NCBI RefSeq assembly: GCF_024763615.1
Contig: NC_077224.1
Location: 49,548,712-49,612,711 of the forward strand
Source of the DNA: Phlebotomus papatasi
Lineage: Eukaryota > Arthropoda > Insecta > Diptera > Psychodidae
DNA: 64,000 nt
Reading direction: 5' to 3'
The position numbers and the translations under genes are program-made. The notes under the pieces are model-generated. The model ran no database searches, was not told where the DNA came from, and saw only the letters and a list, made by a program, of their open reading frames with translations. Shown in pieces: positions 34,400 through 45,425 of the stretch; within the stretch, counting starts at the first letter, position 1, and every line of letters begins with the position of its first letter.

Positions 34400-35194
34400 A
34401 ATAATAATAATGATAATATTTATTTCCTTCATCAATTTCAAAAATGCGGCTGCCGACCGACTTCACAACCTGTCTCCCCAAGTAAACGGCAGAAACCTTG
34501 ATTCTCAGACCGTATTTTCAATCTAATTTGGACAGAAAAAGAAATTTCCTTAAAGTTTTCTTTTCTTGTATAATATTTCCCAAAAAAATATTTATTCAAT
34601 AATTGCTACATAAATTGTCTTTTCGAGTATTTGGTATTTGGTCACTTTTCTGCTAATAGCTCGTGGCTCCTTTACTGCATGTGCCTTCCGGCTGAAACAA
34701 AAACGCGCCAGAATAAATTCACATTTGCCACGAGCGAGGAGGTAGGGTGTTTAATGGGGATGTTTTTTTGTGAGAACCCCAACTCATTGGCGATTCCAAG
34801 TATTCTAATGTTTGAAACGTCGTCGTTATGAGGACCTTTCCATCAGTGGGTGGTAAAGTGAAGTCATAAGTTGTGACTCACAAACTCATTCACGCACAGC
34901 ACGAAGTGGCCATCTCACACTTAGGTGTTCAGGAGTATAGAACCTCATTGTCGATCTGCGCAGTCGTCTTATTTATTTGTTCTCTATCAAATTGGGCCCT
35001 TATCAATCCATTACAATCAATTACTCGCGCGTCATGCTCGTAGAAAGTCCAAGTTAGTTGTGTCCTTTCCTTCGGTGAAGAACAAAGTGATTTTCTGTTC
35101 AAGTCCCTTGAGGTGGATTCTTTGAGTGTTTCAGAGGAAAATGTGCTTGAAATTGGCAAGTTCTTGTGATGGGGAATATCTGTGAGACAGAAAA
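34400..35194 (+). promoter_or_regulatory. Upstream region and probable 5' UTR of the 35195 gene
   Basis: No frame of note. From about 34850 the sequence is less AT-rich and free of recognised MITEs up to the ATG at 35195, as expected for a promoter plus untranslated leader. No TATA box or initiator can be assigned with confidence. Confidence 0.3.
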
Positions 35195-35763
35195 ATGCCG
35201 AATCTCTGGGATTACATTCATATCAATCGTGGTGAGGGTGGTAGGGGTCAACATGATCTTCAGGCAGGACTCTTCCAGATTGCCTGCCAGACATCCAGTA
35301 TTCTCATCCAGGTGAATAACAACGTCAGCTATGGCGACAATTCATCCAACTTCCAATACAACAACTTCAATGCTGCCACATCCTTTGCTCGACCACCTCC
35401 TGAGGCCCCATCTACGAGTTCTGGCCTCGACCAGGAGCAAAGTGTTGTGCTGCTATCCCCAAAATCTTCCTCTGAACCCAGCACAGCCCTCGCCAAGAAC
35501 CGCAAAAGTATCTTCTCCAACTACAGACACCGACTCAGTGTAAGAAATCCTTCTTTTTAATATTCGGCTGACATTGAGATTTTCGGGCAGTTCAGGGAAC
35601 AATTGACCTTGCCAAAACCACCCTCACAATTCGTCATCTCGCAGACACTATTCGCGTGATTGAGGCCATAAAATTGAGGCAGGACCTTTCTGCCATAGGT
35701 CATTTAGCCAAACCAATTAAGGATTGTATCACATCTTTTTCACATACTTCTTCAACCTATTGA
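35195..35763 (+). CDS. Two-exon protein of unknown function (~170 aa)
   Basis: Exon 1, 35195-35539, begins MPNLWDYIHINRGEGGRGQH and contains LQAGLFQIACQTSSILIQVN, then a low-complexity Asn/Ser/Pro-rich middle (FARPPPEAPSTSSGLDQ). It ends at a donor in phase 0 (CTCAGT|GTAAGA). After a 56-bp intron ending TTCAG, exon 2 at 35596 stays in frame as GTIDLAKTTLTIRHLADTIR, then VIEAIKLRQDLSAIGHLAKP, to a TGA at 35761-35763. AATAAA at 35784 follows 20 bp later and fits a transcript end. Exon 2 is helix-like and more conserved in character than exon 1. No signal peptide or membrane segment is seen and I recognise no family. An alternative acceptor 5 bp upstream (35590) would give a shorter tail. Confidence 0.68.
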
Positions 35764-36518
35764 TCGGCAATTCATTCCCAATCAATAAATCACACCTGAG
35801 AAATCAAACTATACGCTTTATTATATTTTTGAGGTCGTTATGCGTGAGAAATTGAATGATGGACATTTGGCTATCATTTCGCTATCACGAACACACTATT
35901 GATTAATGTTTGCTGCTGTTGGTAGATATTTTAGGTGGAAAGTTTTCCTTTTCATTTGCGAGGGAGATGTGTTATCCATAAAATTCCACAGACTTGGGGG
36001 GAACATGAAAAATACCTAAAGAATACTTTCTTGTTGAAGAATTCAGAGGAGTTTTGAATAAAGATTGCAAAAGTTTTTAGACTCTTCCATTTACAAGATG
36101 CATAATACAATTTTCCATAGCTTCTTGATATAGCGTACAAAATGCCGTATTATTATTCTGTTTCAAAATTCTATGAATAATGCAATATATTCAGACAAAA
36201 TTTTCTCTATAGGATTTAGGTAAATTAATGAAGGTAATATACAAAATAAATTTTTAATGAAGTTATAAGAACATAACCCTGTAATGAACACATTATAAAT
36301 TTATAACGTGAAAAATATACGATTTTAATATGGATTTCTCCAGATATTTTATATAGGGATAATGAAATTAAATATACATCGTATCGCCTAAAGTCATAAG
36401 TTCGATGCAGCATTTTGCAATGCTTTTCTTAATTGTGCCATGCTTTTGGTGTTTGTTGGTTTTCAACAGATTTAAGCTGATTCATGGTGATATTTCAATG
36501 AAAAATGGACATGTCTTT
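35764..36518. other. Intergenic, nothing recognised
   Basis: Contains the AATAAA at 35784; otherwise AT-rich sequence without supported features. Confidence 0.4.
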
Positions 36519-37284
36519 TAGCACATGACTGTTCTCAATTGCTTATACTTAATCGATTTTCTTAGTGTTGATCTCTGTCACGACTGTTTGGTGACTTTGG
36601 AACACGACGAAGATTGAGGAAAACAGTCGAGATAGGAACCTACACAAACAAAAGTCGATAATGCAGAAGTAGGGGAGACTGGGGCAAAACTTGTCAAAAC
36701 GCATGTTTAATTCTTTCACGAGCTCTGAGAAAACTTAAACGTTTTATAATGAGTATATTCTTATAGGAAATTTACTGCTCTACAACATTGCAGAAGACTA
36801 CTTTCCTCTATCTCGAAAGAAATGTGATTTTCGAATCATATTCTAAAAGCCGTTTTCTTGGAGATTCTCAAAATTTCTAGGGCAAATTTTGTCAGTCTTC
36901 GGATAATTTGTGACTTTTTACTCTCGCAAACGTTAAAAATATCAAATATAGACATAATTTCATAGGAAATTTATTCCTCTACAACTTTGTCGAAGATAAT
37001 TTTTCTCTATCTTAACGATAAATGCGCTTAAATTGAACTAATCAGTATTGATATTTTCTGTAAGTCAAATATTCCAAAAATAAAGCTCAAAATTTCATTA
37101 TTTTTTATTTTACATAATCCTTCATCGAATCCTTTGAAACTTTGTAAGTTTAAGAAGGTTCATGAAGGCTATCTATAATAAAAATTTCAAGCCTCAGTCT
37201 CATTTATTTTAGGAAATAGTGAATATTAAAATTTTCGTTTTGACAAATTTTGCCCCATTCTCCCCTACTTGAGAACAGTAAAGT
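36519..37284. mobile_element. MITE 'CTGTTCTCAAG' family, copy 3, interrupted
   Basis: Outer parts 36519-36669 and 37268-37284 rejoin as a normal family member. The joint (GCAGAAG TA CTTGAGAACAG) equals the intact site seen at 37512-37525. The 594-bp block between is a separate TIR element flanked by TA. Confidence 0.9.
36672..37265. mobile_element. TIR element 'GGGGAGACTGGGGCAAAA', inserted at TA
   Basis: Ends GGGGAGACTGGGGCAAAA and TTTTGCCCCATTCTCCCC are inverted repeats, with TA at 36670-36671 and 37266-37267. It interrupts a MITE whose uninterrupted relatives are in the window, so the TA duplication is firm. 594 bp, no transposase; a Tc1/mariner-type signature. Confidence 0.92.
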
Positions 37285-37369
37285 ATAAAAAAAATAACAT
37301 TTTCATTTATAATGGTAATAACATAAACATGTTCGATCGATAATGAAAAGAAAATCGATAATGTTGAAT

Positions 37370-37540
37370 CACTTTACTGTTCTCAAGTCCTTCTACATAA
37401 TCGACTTTTCTTTGTGTTGGTTTCTGTCACGACTATTTCATTGTTTTAGAACACGGAGAAGACTAGGGAAAGCAGCCAAGCCAGGAACCAACACAAAGAA
37501 AAGTTAACAATGCAGAAGGACTTGAGAACAGTAAAGTGCT
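37370..37540. mobile_element. MITE 'CTGTTCTCAAG' family, copy 4, intact
   Basis: Perfect outer arms CACTTTACTGTTCTCAAGTC and the inverse around a ~90-bp centre with AGCCAAGCCAGGAACCAA. This is the best complete core of the family. Confidence 0.88.
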
Positions 37541-37644
37541 AAATAGGTGTGATTAGAAGGAATCACACCTAAAAACATATTCATTTTCCATTGGAATAAC
37601 ATCATCCTACATAACCTCCCAATATTTTGAAAATAATACAATTA

Positions 37645-39436
37645 GGGGAAGATTTTGAAGGTTCGTATTAAAAAAGGAGTCCAAGATTTAAGATTTTTTA
37701 CTGAATGCCAAACACACCGAATCTATCATATCACTATATCAAATAAATCTCTTACTTATTGGGTTCATAATTCTGCCTCACAAAATTCCTGGAAGTCTTT
37801 GGATTTTCCTCTACAGGAAAGTGAAAATGTAGCGGTATTTCTTACGAAGGTGCCCTGGTTAACTCAGCTTCGTACCACTTTTTCCCACCTCTGTAGGACT
37901 CATTTTCCCCGAAAACATTACACCGGACACAAAAATTTGGGCATTACTACTTAGATGGAACTTTCATCTACTTGTTTTCACCATTTGTAGGAGATATCAT
38001 GCATTAAAAATCAATTTTACGCTATTTTTCTAACACATGTTTTTTGCCACTCGGAAAACCATTTTTTTCCTGCATTCTGACAGTCAGTTAAGAGCTTGGT
38101 TAGGTATGATTCTCTCATAATCACACCTAATATAATCCTCAGATTTTCTCTAACACTTCCAATGGGTCTTACAGAACATATTTCGCACGTAACTGATTTC
38201 AAAATGACCAGTTCCACTTTAAAAGTGTAAAGTTCTACTTTAAAGCAAGAAAAATTGAATGAGAAATACTCAAAATACATCGAAGTGGCAATTAAAGAAT
38301 CACATCTACCATAAACAGTCTAGTTTCATCACTGCACAAATTAGAAAGTAGTAATCACACCTATTGTAATCCTTGTTTTTCTCTAACGTCTCGAAACTGT
38401 CTTACAGAACATTTTTTGAACATAAGTGATTCTTAGAATTACTAGTGATTAATTTAAAGTAAAATGTGAAAAATCTTGAAAACAAAGCAAATTGGATGAA
38501 AAATTCTCAAAACGCACCGCATGGGCAATGAAAGAATCACACCTACTATAAGCAGATTCAGGCTTAATGTTTAATTTGACAGAAGTGAAATAAAAAACAT
38601 CTGATGAAGTCTCATTTTGATGGGGAAGTGCGCGTTTTCCTTCGAGATTTTAGTGAAAATTGTTTAATATCCCAAAATTTTCTTGTGGATTTATTCAGTG
38701 GAATCTCTGATGAGTCAAATATCCGGAGCGGCGTGCACAGTGTGACCCAAAACAGTGAGGAATTCTCAAATTCGGCGGTCAGTAATTTTGAAAGATGTTT
38801 TTACGAAGCTGCAAAATTCAATTTTCCTGAGCTTGAAGGGTGGTAATTTTTATGAATTTTCCTCCACCCACAAAAACGACCCCCTTCAAGCAAAAGATTT
38901 TCACGGTAAATATTAACCCTAATAGGGTGAAGTGGTACAAGTTGGACAGTGGTACAATTTGGACAGGGCTTTTTGTCTTGATAAATTTAGTACTTCATTT
39001 TTATTTGTATATTTATAATGACTTAGTTTTAAAATTTGGTTCCTTGTGCTTAAAAACAATTTTGTACTGTATTTATCAAGAAAAAAGCCATGTTCAACTT
39101 GTACCGACGAATTGTCCAACTTGTAACACTAATTCCAAATTATATCACTTTACCCTAAACCCTCTATAACTTAGAATTGTTGCTTTTTCGAAAAGACACT
39201 TGCAGTGTGCGAAAATGCATAAAATATTACACATCAGAATTACGATTTTAGGCCCATTTTTTATTTTTGCCTTTCGAACCCAGGAAAAAAGGCATAGGCT
39301 TCCAAGTTTGTCAGGAAATGTGAGATGTAGGACTAGCTTTTAGATGATATGTCCATGGATGATATTCATTTAGTAACTTGGAAAAAAAATCAATTTTTAC
39401 GAAGCTGCAACATTACGAAGGTGCAAAACCTTCCCC
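37645..39436. mobile_element. 1.8-kb TIR element 'GGGGAAGRTTTTG', flanked by TA
   Basis: Left end GGGGAAGATTTTGAAGGTTC and right end GCACCTTCGTAATG inverse plus CAAAACCTTCCCC are inverted repeats, with TA outside both. TACGAAGCTGC / GCAGCTTCGTA phrases recur inside. Frames at 37655-37954 and 38604-38846 match no transposase I know. A 231-bp MITE is nested at 38925-39155. Confidence 0.72.
38925..39155. mobile_element. MITE 'GGGTGAAGTGGTACAAGTTG'
   Basis: The left arm GGGTGAAGTGGTACAAGTTG and right arm TATCACTTTACCC are inverted repeats flanked by TA. CAACTTGTA-type phrases repeat near the right end. Confidence 0.78.
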
Positions 39437-39439
39437 TAG

Positions 39440-41622
39440 CAGGCCCACATGTGTGAAATTGTGTTTATTTAAGAGGTTAATCATCTACCAGCAATGCCCG
39501 GTTTGCGAAATCTGTGTTTTTTCCATTTTATTTTTTACACTTTTGTTTTTCCCAGTTTGTTTTTGGAATTTTTGTCTTCGGTAATCTTTGTTTTTTCGCA
39601 ACTTTGTCTTTGGAAAGCTTGTTTTTCATAGTTACACAAGTTTATTTTATTAAATAAAATAATGAAATTACTACGGTGTTGTTTTGAAGTTTTTAGTTTC
39701 GTCCTTTGGGGCAAAGAAAAATTTTCTGAGAAAAGGTAAATTTTTTGGAAGTTATAAAATTATACTTATGCAAAATTCCCGATACTTGTGCAAAATGTAT
39801 GAAAGACAAGATTTCCAAAGACAAAGTTTCCAAAAAACAAAAATTACCGAAGACAAAGATTCCAAAGGCAAACTGGGTTTGCCTTTGGAAAACCCAGTTT
39901 GCCTCAAATTTGATCGAATCAAATTATTTTAATTGTATCAAAATATATTTTTTACAGCAGAATGCAAAAATTGAAACTACCCTATTCCCTTATGCAACTC
40001 ATAATTTGTATTTTAATAGGCCATAGCTAAACAAATTTACAATTCCTGAACAATAATTTACACCAACGAGTAGGGGAGAGCGGGGCTGTTCGAGACACTT
40101 TAATATTTTTTTCATCGTGGAAACGAGTTCTAGAATGGCCATAAGTTCTGAAAACTCTCAAATTTAATGTGAATTGTAATTTAGCCCTCGAGTTGATTTT
40201 AATAAAACCTGTATTTATTCAAACTAAATTAGAGTCGGCTTATATTTCGTTTCAATGAGTTCAATGAGTTTAGAGCTTAAATTAAATGACATTACCGAAG
40301 TACTTAAATTTTTTTTATACTTCGAGTATTTCCTGTTCCCTTCAATCTTTTACTAAAGAAAAAATAGTGGAAAATCCTATTCGTCATTTAACTCTCATTC
40401 TATAAATAAATTAAAAAAAACGTTATGCACGATACATTGAACATGGAAAAGAATATTCATGTTTATTCTCACATTTTGCTTTCTCACTGTCGCACTGTTC
40501 ATTCACACCTTTCTAGCCCCTCTATTCCCTCGCAATCTTAACACCTGGAGAAGCCCTGAAAATATTACACCAAAGCGCAATTATCTACCCACCCTCCATG
40601 TCCGGGTTCTCATACTTTCACGTGTGGCCAAGTAATTTAGGTAACTTGAGCCTTGCACGTGATTTCACCTGCCACTGACTTCTTTTGCATGGAAAATTGC
40701 TTTTCCAAGATAATTTTCCCCCAATTTCACCCTATGCCCCAAAGCCCTGCCCCCTACGCCACTTGCCGCCAAAACGTGATGGGGGTTAAATAAATTTCTC
40801 TATATCGATTTTCACGCTGATGCAAAATGTAGAGCACTTTTGTGAATAAATATATGAGGAAGGATTGCAAAAAGTCTCCCCTTCGTGGCCAGTTTGTTGG
40901 TAAACGTGCACCATGATGCACTTACTTTGCCGCCTCTTTCGCGACTAATCTCTCTGCCACAAAATAATACATAGCTAGATATTAAGCGTGAATTTTTCAA
41001 TTAATCTGCAATTGTGCGAGGCAAACAGAGGTGATAACCTCTTGTACAAAAGGTGAACGTAAGTGATAAGACTTCCCGGTGATTTTGTTTTTCTATTGTT
41101 GTGTGTGTGCAAAATCCAACACTTGTGTAGATAGACAACAATGAAACTAATAAAAGAAGGTATAGTTAATGTGCATAATATTGATTGATTACATCGTGAA
41201 TGGAAAGAAAAGTTCTAAAAGGGGTGTAAAACTTTGCGAATGTCACACAAATATTTATTCTCCACAGTCGAGTGATTTTTGATGAGTAATTAAAAGAGAG
41301 GAACACTTTTTAGTAAATATTTGGTGATACAAAAATAGGTATTAAGTAAAAACAGTATTATTGCCTTAGTGGTTGAGGAAGAGTATAATGTTTCTTAATT
41401 ATAGCCTGCAACAAATTTGTTATACTTTGAAAAATGCACTCTAAAAAAATGTAAAGATGAAATCATTATTATTTGATAACGAATTGTGAAGCTTAATTCC
41501 ATTATAATAAGGCTCAGTTCCTTATAAAAATAGGACAAAAAGTTCTATTTAAAAAGTGCCTAATTCAAAGTTGCTCCACCTTCCCCTAAATATTGTAAGA
41601 GAAGATCTAAATATAAAGATAC
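39440..41622. other. Intergenic with an inverted minisatellite pair
   Basis: 39535-39620 and 39797-39880 are imperfect inverted copies built on TTTGTCTTTGGAA. A hairpin with 13-bp arms (GGCAAACTGGGTT) lies at 39867-39903. A lone 'TAGGGGAGAGCGGGGC' end is at 40073 with no partner seen. 40500-41050 is GC-richer with E-boxes (CACGTG near 40619, GCACGTGATT near 40656) and could be regulatory. Confidence 0.45.
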
Positions 41623-41851
41623 TTAACTCTTTCGCGTCCATAGGGTCATATATGACCCGGGGAAAAAAGTTTCTTTTTGGCTATTTACATTAATTGAAAT
41701 CTAACTGGAGTCTTGAGAAAATGAGCCAAGAATCTTACATCCTTCTATTATGATGTCGTGCACGAACAGATAGATTTCAATTAATGTAAATACCCAAAAA
41801 AAACTTTTTTCCCCGAGTCATGACATTACCCTATGGACGCGAAAGAGTTAA
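41623..41851. mobile_element. piggyBac-like MITE, palindromic, TTAA-flanked
   Basis: TTAA at 41623-41626 is followed by CTCTTTCGCGTCCATAGGG, with the inverse before TTAA at 41848-41851. The arms extend nearly to the centre and include GGGTCATATATGACCC on the left. The related longer element is at 19180-20139. Confidence 0.88.
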
Positions 41852-42150
41852 CGGGTTTAACCCTTTAAAGACGATTGAAACACCGGTGTCCCATTAAGAA
41901 AATAATTTTTCCTGACTAAAGTTATTTTTTTTATGTCTGTACATAATTGTAAAGTAGAAAGTTAAAGGAATCTAGAATATTTTTTGCAAAGCTCTAGCTA
42001 TTTGCTATGTGGCAAATATTTAAGCTCAAAAATAGCCAATTTTTAAATTCCCAAATTCATAATTGATTTTATTTATTTTTTACACTTCCAATTTTTTTTT
42101 TAAGCAAAACCCTTTTGGCAATATAAACTACAATACTCATACGTATTATT

Positions 42151-42430
42151 AGGTGAGATTCTTAACAATCTCACCTACTATAATCCTAACAAAATTTCAT
42201 GTCGTCCGATCGACCTCAAACTTGGCCAAAATGTGTTTCGCCACTTCCTGATCACGAATATATATGTGGCTATTTTACGTTCCCGGCCGGCCGGCCGGGA
42301 ACGTAACTTAGCCACATATATATTCGGAATCAGGAAGTGGCGAAACACATTTTGGCCAAATTTGAGGTCGATCGGACGACATGAAATTTTGTTAGGATTA
42401 TAGTAGGTGAGATTGTTAAGAATCTCACCT
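42151..42430. repeat. 280-bp near-perfect palindrome with GGCC core
   Basis: From AGGTGAGATTCTTAAC to GTTAAGAATCTCACCT the two 140-bp halves are reverse complements with few mismatches. They meet at a GGCCGGCCGGCC core (~42285-42296). It forms the left part of an insertion whose right part (42431-42799) is a direct copy of 1248-1608. The same terminus, GTTAAGAATCTCACCT, ends both parts. Confidence 0.93.
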
Positions 42431-42799
42431 AATACAACAATTCTTTGATATAGTTGAAGTTCAACAAATGACTACTTGGGGCACTCTGGATGAAAAAACG
42501 AGTTAAGAAACAAAAAACCTCGCTTATCTTGGCTTCTGAGTAATCGATGAGTTCAAGTTCTACGGCAAAATTATAGAGAACATTCTGGTCTACATTTCAC
42601 CCATATAACACTTTTCTGTCAGTTCATCCAAATCCTTGATTTTTTGGTTTAAATACAAAATTTGTATAACTTCACGAATTTGATTCAAGATAACTGAATG
42701 GCGTCTCCCAACTTCAGCTCCAAATCGAATTTGCATGCACTCCGAGTTAGCTCACGTTAAGAATCTCACCTACATAAGCCGGTTAGGATTATCTGTCCC
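42431..42799 (+). repeat. Direct copy of the 1248-1608 repeat
   Basis: Nearly identical to 1248-1608 over about 360 bp, for example GAAAAAACGAGTTAAGAAAC and GAATCTCACCTACATAAGCC, implying recent duplication. Confidence 0.93.
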
Positions 42800-43140
42800 T
42801 TTTTCATTAAAGCGAAAAATATTATTCATTGGTATTGTCAGAAAAATTACTTAAATTTTTGGGTTATTTTTGTCCCTATTGTTCATAGAGGCACAAAATA
42901 CACCGAATCAGACTCGGTTGGACTTTCCAAGGTTAGAAGTAAGGCTTATTATTATATTATTTTATTGTTGATTTTCTGTCCGTAAAGTGTCTCGTCGTTA
43001 AAGGGTGAAAAAAAATATTCCATGAACAGTTTTGACATGCAGAAAAAGGAAATTAATTTAAAAAAAAAGACAATATAAAACCAATGTTTTGATAATATAG
43101 AAAAGCATTAAAGTTCTATATTTTTGTTTAAAAAAAATTA

Positions 43141-44181
43141 CGAGGGCAGTACGGCCTCAGAAGGAAAACAACAAATATTTTGAACTTAAATTTTTTGTTT
43201 CTCAACATAGTCTCCTTGTAGGTCGACACACTTTTCCCAGCGATGCTGGATACAATATCCATGATAGTAGGTTCCTTCCAGTAGGAGTATTCTGTAATTT
43301 TCGTGATATTGTCACGCATGAGTTCGAAACCTGACAATGCCAATCGAGTTTTTTTGTCATATCATATGAGTTCGAAAATGCAATTCACTGTTTTTTTTTA
43401 ATGAAATGCCTTTACTTAGTGATATTATGCAAATACAGTACGTCTTGGTTGATTTGTTTAACAACATTCATTGTCACGGCAAATGTCACGACTACAGAAT
43501 CGCATTTTCGAAAATGCTCTCCTAAGATTCGAACCCAATTTGTCATATATGGCATTGCCAGAGCGTTACAGAATTCCCCTTCAGGAAATAGTCCGATGGG
43601 GCCAAATCTGCAGAGTAAGGGGCGTGGGGATGTAGTTCGAACTTCAATTCCTTGATTTGAAAGCTTAAAAGCTTTTCATGCTCAAATTTTCTATGCAATG
43701 TACATCACTTTTTGAAAGGCCTGACATGTCAGCAGGTTCATGCACTTTCAATCGCCGATCACTCAATATCATTTTTTGGATTTTTGTCACATTTTCCGGT
43801 GAGGACGCCTCTTTAGGGCGACCAGTATGTTGACCATCATTCAAGCTCTTTCGACCAGCTTACACTCTGCTACCCAAAATTTTACAATGGAAATTGAAGT
43901 ACCAGACTTCCCTAAACTAGAATCCAGGTCGGCTTAAATATTGGGTATCTTAAGACCTTTAAAAAGAAACAGGTACTGGATCACGTAACTATGGCCTATT
44001 TCTGCCACGTTCAATTTTTTTTTTCTGAGCATTTTCAACAGCTGTCAAAAAACTAAGCAGTGCATTGCCACCAAACTTGAAACTTAATCTTTTTTTATGT
44101 TGGTACTTTGGAAAAGTCACTGGTCCCAACCTACAAGTGCCATCTATACCCGAGGCCAGGGACTTCCGGCTACTGCCCTCG
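43141..44181 (-). mobile_element. Decayed mariner transposon
   Basis: The ends TACGAGGGCAGTA and TACTGCCCTCGTA are inverted repeats at TA sites. On the minus strand, broken frames give recognisable mariner transposase pieces: GRPKEASSPENVTK and LSDRRLKVHEPAD (linker region, ~43830-43730), HPHAPYSADLAPSDYF (the DD34D catalytic region, ~43645-43598) and HRWEKCVDLQGDYVEK (C-terminus, ~43240-43193). Stops and frameshifts are present and much of the N-terminal half is deleted. A MITE at 43284-43580 splits it just after the catalytic region. Confidence 0.92.
43284..43580. mobile_element. MITE 'GGGGAATTCT' family, inside the mariner
   Basis: About 300 bp, matching 12822-13391 without its internal 215-bp insertion. 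It interrupts mariner transposase-derived sequence, so it is younger than the mariner. Confidence 0.88.
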
Positions 44182-44198
44182 TATTATTGAACGAAAGG

Positions 44199-44347
44199 AT
44201 TAAAGGCCTCTACATATTGGGAGCAATTTTCGTCAAAAATTCAATTTTTGACAAAATTTTAATGTTTCCACCTGCAGTAATGCGAACGATTTTCTTCAAA
44301 TATTCCATTTTTGACGAAAATTTCTCCCAATATGTAAAAACCTTTAA
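44199..44347. mobile_element. MITE 'GGCCTCTACACATTGGGAGC' family, copy 1
   Basis: Ends GGCCTCTACATATTGGGAGC and the inverse; AATTTTTGACGAAAATT phrases inside. Further copies: 45095-45248, 45281-45420, 45902-46012, 50180-50323 and a right-half fragment at 47633-47669. Confidence 0.85.
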
Positions 44348-45094
44348 AAATTACACATAAAGTCATTAACATAATATTTTTTTAATATAATTTATAATAA
44401 AAAAAAAACAATGAACCTATTACATTTTCAAAAACGATTGGTGAAAATGAGTGAAAAAGGATTTGTCAATCCTGCTCATAGATTGCACCGGATCGTATGA
44501 CTTTCTCTGAATTTTCAATTTCAATTCATAATGCATTGTGTATTGTCTGAAGTGATTGCGAGGCAAAGTAAAAAGATTAGCGCTGACACACGGACACACC
44601 TCCTTGAAAGCCACGCTCCTTTAAGTGCAATTTTCCACCCAAATCTCGCGTATTATTTATCAGTTGTACTGCAAAGACTGGAAGGATTGTCGGAAGTGTT
44701 GAGAAATGTAAATTAAGCTTTGAAATTTTTCTTTGTAAATTACAGTGATTACAATACTTTTTTCTTGATACAAGTCTTACAGGGGGCGTGGTTTATTTTT
44801 CTGTAGCGGGAGCTTTTACGTCTCGTTTGTAATTGTGTTCGCTGTCATGATTACAACGATTAAGGAATTTAAAAAATAATAATAACTTTAGTTACATACT
44901 TTCTCGTATTAAGTCTGTATTTATCGAAATCGTTTACTCTTAAAATTAAATAAGACATCCTTGAAAATTTGGAAATAAAAAAGTGTAGAAATATTCATTC
45001 GCAAAGTTACACATCCCAGGTAACAATGATAGTCTCTTCAATTCTGTTGTAAAGAGAGTTTATTCATTTAAATAAAATATAGTAATGTTATATT

Positions 45095-45420
45095 GAGGCC
45101 TCTACAGTTTACACACTATAGGAGCAATTTCTTTAAAAAAAAAGTGGCTTTTTAAAGAAAATGTCCTCTATCCTTGTAAGCAGAAACGTCAAAAATTTTT
45201 TAAAAAGGCAATTTTTGACGAAAATTGCTTTATAAGTGTGTAGATACCACTAGAAATATTTCTGATTCTTAAGGCATTATTAAGGCCTCTACACATTGGG
45301 AGCAATTTTCGTCAAAAAATGTATTTTTGAAAGAAGTTGCCTGCAGTGCTGTAGGTGGAAACGTCAAAATTCCGTCAAAATTACATTTTTTGACGAAAGT
45401 TGCTTTTAATGTGTAGAGCA
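45095..45420. mobile_element. MITE 'GGCCTCTACACATTGGGAGC', copies 2 and 3 in tandem
   Basis: Two family members lie head to tail with ~30 bp between. Copy 3 (45281-45420) has ends GGCCTCTACACATTGGGAGC and CTTTTAATGTGTAGAG. Copy 2 carries an extra AGTTTACACACTATA near its left end. Confidence 0.82.
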
Positions 45421-45425
45421 CAGAT

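Larger units (their letters stand above)
41857..43007. mobile_element. piggyBac-like element interrupted by a fold-back element
   Basis: It starts TTAACCCTTTAAAGACGA and ends TCGTCGTTAAAGGG. The body is shared with 1678-2051. At 42151, after CATACGTATTATT, the match breaks and resumes at about 42800 with AAAATATTATTCATTGG, so ~650 bp were inserted. Confidence 0.82.

Noticed and set aside
37655..37954. 99-codon frame as a host gene
   Set aside because: It starts inside the terminal repeat of the 1.8-kb TIR element and has no known domain; kept only as part of that element.
40073..40110. Lone 'TAGGGGAGAGCGGGGC' end
   Set aside because: No inverted partner was found within the next few kilobases, so no element is called.
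43128..43343. 71-codon minus-strand frame as a host gene
   Set aside because: It is an out-of-phase reading of the mariner C-terminus and MITE; the mariner sense frame gives HRWEKCVDLQGDYVEK.
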